A stretch of DNA of 64,000 nucleotides from the NCBI GenBank assembly GCA_016169945.1, contig JADLSH010000379.1, positions 641,001 through 705,000 of the forward strand, given 5' to 3'. The position numbers and the translations under genes were made by a program. Of the stretch, positions 54,501 through 64,000 are shown piece by piece; the stretch's first letter is position 1; each line of letters starts with the position of its first letter. Origin of the DNA: Trachythela sp. YZ-2020 (Eukaryota; Cnidaria; Anthozoa; Malacalcyonacea; Clavulariidae). The notes beneath the pieces are model-generated. The model was not told the origin of the DNA. It saw only the letters and a list, made by a program, of their open reading frames with translations, and did not search any database.

Positions 54501-57000
54501 TTTTGTTAAGGGGTTAGCCTTTACTTTTTGGACATTTTTAAACACTTTTCGTGTTTTTGAAAAACTAGCATAAAATGGCCAAAAAGTAAAGGGGTTAGCC
54601 TTAACTTTTGGTCGAAAAATGTTAAGGGTTAGCCTTTACTTTTTCATTTTCGGCCACTTTTGAGTTCTGAAAAAGTGGCCGAAAATGGCCAAAAGTAAAC
54701 TTTGTCGAAAAATGTTAATTAGCCTTACTTTTGGTCATGTTAAGGGTTAGCTTTTTTTTTTTCATCACACTTTTGAGTTCTGAAAAAGTGGCCGAAAATG
54801 GCCAAAAGTAAAGGGGTTAGCCTTAACTTTTGGTCGAAAAAATGTTAAGGGGTTAGCCTTTACCTTTTGGTGATTTTCGGCCACTTTTTGAGTTCTGAAA
54901 AAGTGGCCGAAAATGGCCAAAAAGTAAAGGGGTTAGCCTTTACTTTTTGGCCATTTTTAACCACTTTTTGTGTTTTTGAAAAACTAGCATAAAATGGCCA
55001 AAAAGTAAAGGGGTTATCGTTAGCTTTTGGCCGAAAAAATGTTAAGGGGTTAGCGTTTACTTTTTGGCCATTTTCGGCCACTTCTTGAGTTCTGAAAAAG
55101 TGGCCTAAAATGGCCAAAAAGTAAAGGGGTTAGCCTTAACTTTTGGTCGAAAAAATGTTAAGGGGTTAGCCTTTACTTTTTGGCCATTTTTGGCTAGTTT
55201 TTCAAAAGCTCAAAATGACTGCTAAAATGGTCAAAAAAGTAAAGGCTAACCCCTTAACATTTTTTCGACCAAAAGTTAAGGCTAACCCCTTTACTTTTTG
55301 GCCATTTTTTCAAAAGCTCAAGAAGTTGCTAAAAATGACCAAAAAGTAAAGGCTAACCCCTTAACATTTTTTCGACCAAAAGTTAAGGCTAACCCCTTTA
55401 CTTTTTGGCCATTTTCGGCCACGTATACAAAATGTCAATAAGTGACTGAAAATGGCCAAAAAGTATAGGATAACCTTAACATTTTTTCGACATAATGTTA
55501 AGGCTAACCCTTTACTTTTGGCCATTTCCGCCACATATTCAAAATGTCAATAAGTGACTGAAAATGCCCAAAAGTATAGGCTAACCCTTAACATTTTTCG
55601 ACCAAAGTTAATAACCCCTTTACTTTTGGCCATTTTCGGCCACTTTTTCAGAACTCAAAAAGTGGCCGAAAATCACCAAAAAGTAAAGGCTAACCCCTTA
55701 ACATTTTTTCGACCAAAAGTTAAGGCTAACCCCTTTACTTTTTGGCCATTTTCTGCCACTTTTTCAGAACTCAAAAAGTGGCCGAAAATGGCCAAAAAGT
55801 AAAGGGGTTAGCCTTAACTTTTGGTCGAAAAAATGTTAAGGGCTTAGCCTTTACTTTTTGGTCATTTTCGGCCACTTTTAGAGTTTCTGAAAAAGTGGCC
55901 GAAAATGGCCAAAAAGTAAAGGGGTTAGCCTTAACTTTTGGTCGAAAAAATGTTAAGGGGTTAGCCTTTACTTTTTTCATTTTCGGCCACTTATTGAGTT
56001 CTGAAAAAGTGGCCGAAAATGGCCAAAAAGGAAAGGGGTTAGCCTTTACTTTTGGTCGAAAAAATGTTAAGGGTTAGCCTTTACTTTTTGGTCTTTTTCG
56101 GCCACTTGTTGAGTTCTGAAAAAGTGGCCGAAAATGGCCAAAAAGTAAAGGGGTTAGCCTTAACTTTTGTTAAGGGGTTAGCCTTTACTTTTTGGCCATT
56201 TTTAACCACTTTTCGTGTTTTTGAAAAACTAGCATAAAATGGCCAAAAAGTAAAGGGGTTAGCCTTAACTTTTGGTCGAAAAAATGTTAAGGGGTTAGCC
56301 TTTACTTTTTGGTCATTTTCGGCCACTTTTTGAGTTCTGAAAAAGTGGCCGAAAATGGCCAAAAAGTAAAGGGGTTAGCCTTAACTTTTGTTAAGGGGTT
56401 AGCCTTTACTTTTTGGTCATTTTCGGCCACTTTTAGAGTTTCTGAAAAAGTGGCCGAAAATGGCCAAAAAGTAAAGGGGTTAGCCTTAACTTTTGGTCGA
56501 AAAAATGTTAAGGGGTTAGCCTTTACTTTTTGGTGATTTTCGGCCACTTTTTGAGTTCTGAAAAAGTGGCCGAAAATGGCCAAAAAGTAAAGGGGTTAGC
56601 CTTAACTTTTGGTCGAAAAAATGTTAAGGGGTTAGCCTTTACTTTTTTCATTTTCGGCCACTTATTGAGTTGTGACAAAGTGGTTGAAAATGGCCAAAAA
56701 GTAAAGGGTTAGCCTTAACTTTTGGTCGAAAAAATGTTAAGGGTTAGCCTTTACTTTTAGTCATTTTCGGCCACTTTTTGAGTTCTGAAAAAGTGGTTGA
56801 AATGGCCAAAAGTAAATGGGTTAGCCTTAACTTTTGGTCGAAAAAATGTTAAGGGGTTAGCCTTTACTTTTTGGTGATTTTCGGCCACTTTTTGAGTTCT
56901 GAAAAAGTGGCCGAAAATGGCCAAAAAGTAAAGGGGTTAACCTTAACTTTTGGTCAAAAAAATGTTAAGGGGTTAGCCTTTACTTTTTGGCCATTTTTCG
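45535..57000. repeat. Hairpin satellite, right array (11.5 kb)
   Basis: The monomer (about 110-120 bp) has the core ttactttttggccattttcg, gccactttttgagttctg and the exact complement aaaagtggccgaaaatggcc, aaaaagtaaa. This is an inverted repeat with about 30-bp arms and a loop of about 8 nt, followed by ggggttagccttaacttttg, gtcgaaaaaatgttaagggg. Orientation (ggggttagcc versus ggctaacccc) switches near 46400, 47300, 50060, 50600, 51160, 51900, 55230 and 55780. Sub-blocks at 50220-52150 are shrunken by many small deletions. The numerous open frames rich in KVKANPFTFWPF are artefacts of the repeat. Confidence 0.95.
45590..46127 (+). repeat. About 540-bp block duplicated at 48361-48898
   Basis: The block from tttttaccatttttaaggac through the minus-strand internal module into three satellite units is, by eye, identical at an offset of 2771 bp, showing recent segmental duplication inside the array. 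Confidence 0.85.
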
Positions 57001-57284
57001 CTGAGTTTTCAAAAACACATGCGACTGAGGCGTAATTACAATAAAAAACTGCATATTGCAGGAATCGATCCGCAATATGGAACTGGTATATTGGTACTTA
57101 CATGCTTAGTGGTTATAGTAGCAAGTAGACTGCCAGGGAAATCAACAGTGGTACGAGGGATATAGTGCGGTAAATGCTGATATAGATGGAGTTAGCTTCT
57201 GTGATGTCGGTTGCCTAAAACCACCATGAAATGAACAAAAGTATTAGTAAGTAAAGTATTAGTAAGTAAAGTATTAGTCCTAAC
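57001..57284 (-). repeat. Right arm of the 15.8-kb inverted repeat
   Basis: Runs from ctgagttttcaaaaacacat through ctgcatattgcaggaatcga and tgatgtcggttgcctaaaac to agtaaagtattagtcctaac. It is the reverse complement of 41515-41815. Confidence 0.92.
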
Positions 57285-57428
57285 TTCCAGATGAAGGGCC
57301 TTGGCTCGAAACATCAAAGTTCTTATGGTATTTTTCAGGTAGTTTTACACAACAGTGAACGTGAACCGCTGAATCTTTGTTACACTCTACCCTGTTTGAA
57401 GGCTGCCTGTATTAGCGTTTTACTTATT

Positions 57429-57830
57429 CCAGGGTGCATTCAGTGTAGTCTAATCGGAAGATCTTCGGCGTAGAGTTACAGTAAGCCTTGGCGTACTGCC
57501 GCCCAATAATTTTTCCTGGCATAATGGCGTACGCTGTTTTTAACTTAGCGACGCATAAAAACCAATAAAATAATAAATATGTCAAACGATTGAAACGGCA
57601 TAACACGGTAACAGGTTTACTGCCCAAAATAATGTCACTAAACGGCGAATGACTTTAAACTTCTCAAAAATGGGCCTAAAACGTGTGGAATTTTTGCAGA
57701 ACTGATTCATACAGTCATACGCCCTGGCGTGGGTGAGAGTCGGAAGAATGGGCCAGGGTGGGATGTTGGCGTAGCGTTGCGACTGCTTTGGCGTATGTTC
57801 GGCGTAGCATTTACACCGAATGCACCCTGG
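57429..57830. mobile_element. hAT-type MITE (402 bp) with 8-bp target duplication
   Basis: Ends are CCAGGGTGCATTC(A/G)GTGTA in inverted orientation. The flanks TACTTATT (57421-57428) and TACTTACT (57831-57838) are an 8-bp duplication with one mismatch. Internally several ggcgta motifs recur near both ends, as transposase-binding subterminal repeats do in hAT elements. No coding capacity. Confidence 0.75.
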
Positions 57831-57839
57831 TACTTACTA

Positions 57840-58515
57840 CATGTGTTTTTAGATGAAGAGCCCTCTGATTGTGCCCTCTTTTGCTCCCCAGATTTGTAGT
57901 GCTGCTTTCCACTTGCAGCAATCACAATAAACATTCAATACCTATCAAACAAGCAACTCCAACAAGATAATACGTGACAACTTGGAGTGATCTTCATCTT
58001 TTGAGTACTAAGAATATCTTGATAAAAGTTTGTTAATATCCAAATCACACGATGCTTTGTCAGGATATTTCCAAGAGGGAACATTACTGGACCAACACGA
58101 CCAAAAGTAAGTGTAATCGTGTCATGTCATGAACATCACCAATATCTTTGCCAAACTTTCCAGACAATTTTGACTACCAAGAAAATGGGCCATTTTCGTT
58201 GAAATATCTTCTTAATTCTACACTTTCCTGTAGTAAATTGCTTCAAAAATAAAGACTAATAAATAAGGATAACCATTCTTGTCTTTTACATAAGGATAAC
58301 CATTCTTGTAAGGATAACCATTCTTGTGTTTGGGTTGTTTTATTAGAGTTTTCATTCATTTTATATTTCAACAGATTTCAAGAACCTGAACTTCGATTTT
58401 CTTGCATTCAGTGCTTCCACTTTCGAAAATGAATATTTCCTTTTTTGTCCTAAATTTGATCGGTGAAATCATGGATTATAAAAACACCAAATTGGTGAAA
58501 TCATGGATTATAAAA
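57840..58515. other. Spacer without recognised features
   Basis: AT-rich sequence with a short local repeat (aaggataaccattcttgt three times, 58265-58327) and atggattataaaaacacca twice just before the 69-bp array. No gene is supported. Confidence 0.5.
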
Positions 58516-58519
58516 ACAC

Positions 58520-58872
58520 CATTGTGCGATGCATCGCACAAATTAGCATACCATGACTTACAGTGATTGTAGTGTGGTTGTCATGTGCGGTTGTGCAATG
58601 AATCGCACAAATTAGCATACCATGACTTACAGTGATTCTGGTGTGGTTGTCATGTGCGGTTGTGCGATGCATCGCACAAATTAGCATACCATGACTTACA
58701 GTGATTCTGGTGTGGTTGTCATGTGCGGTTGTGCGATGCATCGCACAAATTAGCATACCATGACTTACAGTGACTGTGGTGTGGTTGTCATGTGCGGTTG
58801 TGCGATGCATCGCACAAATTAGTATACCATGACTTACAGTGACTGTCAGACTGTGGTGTGGTTGTCATGTGC
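58520..58872 (+). repeat. 69-bp tandem array, second locus (about five copies)
   Basis: Same unit and period as 32010-32432, including the 18-bp palindrome tgtgcgatgcatcgcaca; units here carry gattctgg or gactgtgg in place of gattgtag. Confidence 0.92.
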
Positions 58873-59690
58873 CGACGGTCTCAAAACGTTGCATGCCTTG
58901 CCGCCACTATTGTCATAGCAATATTTATAGCGTCAGTTCCTAGGATTGTATAACGAATATAGTCATTTGGAATGCCAGCTTCTTTGAAGATCCCGGTGGA
59001 GTATTAATGGGAACAAAAAATGCCTCATGTTTTCCTGATAGTTTGAAGACCGTTTTTATACACATAGACAGATCATCTGTCAAGACGAACTTCCAGCTTG
59101 TCCTGACGGATAATCTGTTTGTTTTCAGTGCTTTTAAACAAAGAAATTATCAGACAAACTATATTTTCTTTGTCCGAGATCATCGAGACGGATCAGTTGT
59201 CTTTATCATAGCAGGGATGGATTTCCTGGTGGGGTGGAGGGATGCACATCCCTCCGATGCTTGGTCAAGGGGGGTGGAGGAGGGGTGCCAATTCTCATAT
59301 CAGACAGGACATTTATCAAACAAAAATAAGATGTCGGAGCCATCCTTGATCCCATCTAGGCAATTTTATTTTTCAAATATTTTCTGACAAAATGACCCCC
59401 TTGATCCTGTGGTGGGTCCTAAATGACGATTCACCCTGACTTGGACGCCGGCCACGCCCTGCTTCATGATCAGCACCCACTTAGATCACCACCCGCTCCC
59501 CCCCGCCCCCAACACCACCAGATCAAGCTGTTTCTCACCTGTTTTTCATACCTGTTTTTCAGCAAGTTATTTAGTAAGATTTTCAGTTTGTATCTTCGTT
59601 TCATGCAAGATATCCCTCAATTCATCTCTCTCACCCTCATATCCATCACTTTCTCTCTGAGTACTTCACATTCCTGGTAACTTCACCCGT
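58873..59690. other. Spacer without recognised genes
   Basis: Open frames at 59007-59387 and 59423-59680 show no domain, signal peptide or splice consistency. The second is a pyrimidine-rich stretch. Nothing else is apparent. Confidence 0.4.
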
Positions 59691-60095
59691 AACTTTTTGT
59701 CGACGAAAAGTAAACCCCTTGACATTTGGTTGACTTTTAAACATCTCCAAAGTGGCCAAGAAGTAAAGGTAGCCTTTCACTTTTTGGCCACTCATATTTT
59801 TTAATACAATTTGCCAATGGCAGATTTGCCAAAAAGTAAAGGGCTTAGGTCTTTACTTTTTAGCCATTTCTAGCCACTTTTTCAAAAACTAAAAAAGTGG
59901 CCAATTTTGGCCAAAAAGTAAAGGGGTTTTAACCTTTTTGGGCAAAAATGGCCACTTTTTCAAAAAGTAAAAAAGTGCCAAATCTGCCCAAATGTTAATG
60001 GTATTGGTTAGCCTTTACTTTTTGGCCATTTTGAGCCAGTTTTTCAAAAATTGAAAAAGTGGCCAATTTTGGCCAAAAAGTAAAGGAGTTATCCA
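59690..60095 (+). repeat. Diverged outlier units of the hairpin satellite
   Basis: tttttggccatttctagcca, ctttttcaaaaactaaaaaa and gtggccaattttggccaaaa, with aaagtaaaggggtttt, show three to four degenerate units with the same arm-loop-arm design, about 2.4 kb beyond the main array. Confidence 0.75.
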
Positions 60096-60679
60096 TAATG
60101 ATAGTTGATGGTGAAAATTAAAAAACAATCAACATTTATTCAATGTCTATAGATCTGACATATATTTCATCGAGATTAAAGCAACCTCTTCATTCAATTT
60201 TCTCATGTAAAACAGCTAAATATCTTAAAAACAGCTAAATATCTTAAATATGATATTTAAATAGTCGATAAACATGAGAATATTCATATGTATATGCGTT
60301 TGTTGTGTACAACAGTGCCCTGGTACGATATAGCACTGGCGTAACCTCTTTACAACCACTCGTCTTCGGTTTGTGCCTTATAAGATTTTTGGTAGTTTGA
60401 TAAAATAAATAACAAGTGGTTAAATAGAGTAAAATGGATTTCCAGCACTGATCTGAAAACATAAACGGATTGGGCACCATTATTCACTGGTGCAGAAAAT
60501 GAAGTCATACAATAGCAAAAGCATCTATTACTTTAAAATCTATTAAACTTCAACTTAATCTTCAATTTCACTTCATTATTGTCGGTTGGTCCCCTTCATT
60601 TTTAACACAAGAGATACCCATTCCAGTTGTATTTTCAGATCACTGACTTCTGCTAGTTCCAGACGTGTACTTGCCATTA

Positions 60680-63600
60680 CTAATTACGAGTCTCTTCTTC
60701 ACCCTCGTCTTCAAGCAGTAATTTATCATCGTCATTGTTCGAATTCTCCGACCTGCTTTCGTCAGCAACATAGGTGTAGAATTGAGCCATTACCGCGAAT
60801 ATGATTACAACCACAACCAATAGGCCAGCGAAAAAGAAAAATTCATAGGCCTGAATAGAAAATAATGATCAATAAGGGAAAGACTACTGCATAAATGGTT
60901 TCATCAAGCAGATGATGGTCAGGGGTCCTACAAAAATAAGGCTGCTAAAATAATTTTAGACAGACCTCTTTATTCATCTGAGTCTGACGCTTTAGCCACA
61001 CTTAAATGGGTACCTCTAGAAAGACGACGGTTTCAGAGAAGATGTGTGTATGTGTACAAGGGCTTAAATAACCTTCTCAAACTCATTAATAATTCATGAG
61101 CAAAACACAAAGGAAATCACCACCGTATCGTTGTCTTGATACCACGGTTATAAACACTCATAAATTAACTCAACTTTCGCGTTGAATTTCTAATTTCTTA
61201 CTGGTTTGTTTGAAGCTATATCATACACTCAGGGAGTCGTTTATGTTTATGATTTAAAAATTTAGTCAAAGTATGTTAAAAACTCGGCTAGCGCCTTTTT
61301 CTTTGTTTTTTCGGTTTTTTCAAACACTTTCAAATCATCTTTCTAAATTCTTCTATTACTTATAGAACATGATATGAATCTGATAAAGAATAAAGATAAA
61401 CATTGTCATAACACTAGAAACAAGGATAAACTCCCGAACACAAAAAAGACTGGGGAAAACATAGGACCAGTGAGCTCTATATATATATGGAGTAAGAACT
61501 TCTAATGTTCGGCCAATAGGCCAAGTGAAGCCAAGATGGCGGCAATTGACGTCCAAACTCATGAAGGTCATAAACAGTTTTCATATCATTTTATCAGCTA
61601 ATTGATTGATCGCAGATCAGATCGCATCGCATCGCTATTCGCTATTAAAATTTAATAAAATCATTTATTGTTGTTTAAACCGGAATCATGGTAAAAATTT
61701 CGAATTTCAGCACTCCTGCGCTTGTGTAAAACAAACAAAACGGTCGAAAAAGAAAGGAAGAAGGATGACGTCACCCCGCCATCTTTTTTTCTTTTTGATC
61801 TCACTTTGGACATATATATATATATAGAGTCACTATATAGCGGTTAGGACAGGTAGAAGCTTAGAGTTGTTAAAGATTATAATGTACTTAGTCAAGTAGT
61901 TAGGGAGTCAGGAAATGTACATATTTTTAAGCGTAATATTTTAAAATTTAACATATTTTAACGATATTAGGTAATTGTTATTAAACTTATTAAACTTATT
62001 AGGTAATTGTTAAACGCACTTATCTGAGGGAGAAAATGATGTTAATTCCTCTCATGAAATATTTAAAAAATTACAGATGTTGCTTACCATATTATAGAAG
62101 AAGCGAGCTTCAGCAAAGATAACAACAATCAGATTGCCAACAGAAACAGTCAATAACCACGCAGCCATAATACAAGACTTCATACTTGCTGGAGACTGTA
62201 AATTAGAAACGTCCACTCCACATTAAAAAGAAATTAGACCAAAGACAAACATGTTTTTATCACTTGAAAAGCATTGTTTTCATGAAAGAGGAAGGTTTTG
62301 GCCTATTCTAAACGTTTGGGGGTAGTTTGAAGCAAAATTGACAAAAAAATCGAAAAGCAAAGGGGGGACCACAGGGCCTGATTTCAAATCCTTTGGTCCC
62401 CCCTTTGCCTATGACAAAAATTTTCAACTGCCCTAAAACATGTTTTTATCACTTGAAAAGCATTGTTTTCACGAAAGAAGAAGGTTTTGGCCTTCGAAAA
62501 GCAAAGGGGGGCCACAGAGCCTGATTTTGTCCCGTTTCCAAAGGTTTGAGGTAGTTTGAAGCAAAATTGAAAAAAAAATCGAAAACCAAAGGGGGACCAC
62601 AGGGGCTAATTACAAATCCTGTGGTCCCCTTTTTGCTCTAACTACATGTTTTTATCACAACTGCTCTAAAACATGTTTTTATCACTTGAAAAACATTGTT
62701 TTGATGAAAGAAAGAGGTTTTAGCCTTTTTCCAACATGCCGTATTTTATATATCAAGTATATTACCTGTGAGTAAGCGAACTCGAGTCCAGTGATAGAGA
62801 ACATAACTTCAGCTGAGGTGATAGCGAGATATTGAGGAACTTGCCAGAACATTGGTACTGTCTTTGGACTAACCTCAACATATTTTTGCAAGACAAGCTG
62901 TAAATAAAAGTTATTGGTTGAGCAGAGTACGTAACAGTTATCAGACTGCTAAAACACATTGATTTAATCATAGACAAAGAAGTAATATCTAAAGGAATAG
63001 TTTCAAATGTGGTCTCCTCTGCTGAAAAAAGGTCAAAAACTGTAAGCCTAAGGTAAGTGTATGCATGCAGGTTCGATAGTTTTCATTTCAATAGTTTCAA
63101 AGCGTTTACGGTGATTTGAGAAAAAAATATTTCAACTTTGAAAATTCAATAGAGGGCTGTATATTTGAATAAATCCACTTGCAACGAATAATTAACAGTT
63201 ATTCTATGAACTCGAGTCGTATATGAGCTGATAGCCGACGAGGCGCGATAGCGCCGAGTCGGCTATCAGTCATATACGACGAGAGTGAGTAGAATAACTG
63301 TTTTATTATATACACAAGCTCTGGATATGAACAGAACATTTTGGCGTACTTTTTTCAAGTAAAACTTGAATTTCCTCTTCATTTAATTGTCCAAATCAGC
63401 CAGCCATTTTTCTACTTTTCTCTACTAGCAGGATATGAGCTAATATCCTGCTAGTAGAGAACCAATCAGATTGCAGAATACCTCATATCCAGAGTTTGTG
63501 TATATAATAACAATAGATAGCTTTACCTCTGGATCATCCGGTGTGTTGGGATCCCCTTGCACAATAACAGTATACATTCCACTATTTTTAAATTCCACTT

Positions 63601-63991
63601 TTTGCTAAAAATATGAATAAAATTATGAGCATGGATCTAGTTTTACTTTGCCGATATTTTTCTTACAAAACATGCCCAGAAAGCAACAAAGAAATGAATG
63701 AGAATGAGAATATCGGTGAAGGGAAACGCGGGCCCCACTCCATGTTTTTCTGTGCGTATACATTTCTACATAACATGGGCCCTTCAATTTTCTTCCAATG
63801 TTTTATTTCCAGTAACTGTCGAGTGTTTGCTCTTTATTGAAGCGATAAGTTCGGTAATAACCTGACGAACAAAGATGAGGTAGAAATGTACAATATCATA
63901 TAAAGTACAAAATATGAAGTACAAAGTTTAAGGTTTACTGACCTTGACTTTAACTTGATTACTATCACCATCTAGAACTTCAATGTCATAT
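60680..63991 (-). CDS. SLC15A: Proton-coupled peptide transporter (SLC15/POT family), 3' five exons
   Basis: Exons in transcript order are 63943-63991, 63527-63604, 62766-62897, 62088-62195 and 60680-60850 (stop TAG 60680-60682), in frame throughout. The 5' part is beyond the window. The product takes up di- and tripeptides with protons across the plasma membrane. The first two exons encode the end of the large extracellular loop (YDIEVLDG, SGMYTVIVQGDPNTPDDPE). The third carries QVPQYLAITSAEVMFSITGL then EFAYSQ, which closely matches the TM10 signature of animal PepT proteins. The fourth has MKSCIMAAWLLTVSVGNLIV (TM11). The last has FFFFAGLLVVVVIIFAVMAQ (TM12) and FYTYV, then a short acidic tail (DDDKLLLEDEGEEETRN). 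Which paralogue (SLC15A1 or A2 type) cannot be told from this part. Confidence 0.92.
61080..61330 (-). mobile_element. MITE family M1, inverted copy (last SLC15 intron)
   Basis: taataattcatgagcaaaac, caccgtatcgttgtcttgat and actttcgcgttgaatttc are the reverse complement of the right half of 28575-28870, followed by atatcatacactcagggagt and aactcggctagcgcctttt from its left half. Confidence 0.75.
62249..62720 (+). repeat. Dispersed repeat D2, three partial tandem copies (SLC15 intron)
   Basis: acatgtttttatcacttgaa, aagcattgttttcatgaaag recurs at 62249, 62438 and 62671, interspersed with aaagggg(g)gaccacagg and its complement cctttggtccccccttt. Related copies lie at 30226 and 31145. Confidence 0.65.
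63194..63302. repeat. Long palindrome (SLC15 intron)
   Basis: aacagttattct ... tcgtatatgagctgatagcc on the left pairs with ggctatcagtcatatacga ... agaataactgtt on the right, around a GC-rich centre ggcgcgatagcgcc that is itself palindromic. Confidence 0.85.
63303..63510. mobile_element. Fold-back element with 28-bp ends and a central hairpin
   Basis: ttattatatacacaagctct (63303-63330 arm) is mirrored at 63483-63510; between them ctctactagcaggata (about 63420-63435) pairs with its complement at 63444-63459. Confidence 0.75.
63665..63795 (+). repeat. Dispersed repeat, copy 2 (SLC15 intron)
   Basis: catgcccagaaagcaacaaa, gaaatgaatgagaatgagaa, tatcggtg and catttctacataacatggg match 4360-4505 in the same orientation. 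Confidence 0.6.
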
Positions 63992-64000
63992 CTAATAAAA

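Noticed and set aside
58508..58810. 100-codon open frame with 23-residue His/Thr repeats (also at 31908-32243)
   Set aside because: The 69-bp satellite is divisible by three, so an open frame is expected; no gene context.
59007..59387. 126-codon open frame
   Set aside because: No domain, no hydrophobic signal, flanked by satellites; likely chance.

Overview
The window is intron-rich, AT-rich animal nuclear DNA. GT-AG introns, signal-peptide/EGF/LRR receptors, PSMD7, RAD9, Beclin and SLC15 homologues, and a heavy load of MITEs, SINEs and satellites all point to an early-branching metazoan. A cnidarian is my best guess, at low to moderate confidence, because no taxon-diagnostic gene is present.

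Layout. 1-2361: one exon of a leucine-rich-repeat gene (minus) and a MITE-bearing spacer. 2362-12887: three conserved housekeeping genes. PSMD7 (plus) converges on RAD9 (minus), and RAD9 is head-to-head with BECN1 (plus) across a 372-bp shared promoter. These act in the proteasome lid, the 9-1-1 DNA-damage clamp and autophagy initiation; nothing in the sequence shows that they work together. All splice junctions of PSMD7 and BECN1 close in frame.

13360-31125: a cluster of three paralogous, apparently uncharacterised type-I membrane receptors, called A (minus), B (minus) and C (plus). Each has a signal peptide, an LRR N-cap joined directly to an LRR C-cap without LRR repeats between, a string of EGF modules on phase-1 exons, one TM helix and an acidic or Gln/Tyr-rich tail. 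B and C are divergent, with 234 bp between their start codons. I reconstructed complete in-frame models of 378, 481 and 708 residues. C has two cap pairs and alternates four-cysteine 'half-EGF' exons with full EGF exons.

31126-41060: transposon-dominated spacer. It holds a 69-bp tandem array, a 114-bp tandem array, a complete 3.0-kb hAT element (16-bp TIRs, 8-bp TSD, BED-finger transposase with a broken C-terminus), a fold-back element carrying inverted tRNA-derived SINEs, and several MITEs.

41060-57284: the most unusual region. Long inverted repeats (about 285-300 bp) bound a 15.8-kb block filled with a satellite whose monomer is itself a near-perfect hairpin and which changes orientation many times. 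Inside is a non-satellite island with a 34-bp hairpin tandem array (about 27 copies), flanking direct repeats, an extreme A-rich tract and a possible ARF-GTPase fragment.

57285-64000: a hAT-type MITE, a second 69-bp array, stray satellite units, and the 3' five exons of a minus-strand SLC15 peptide transporter whose 5' part lies beyond the window, with nested palindromes in its introns.
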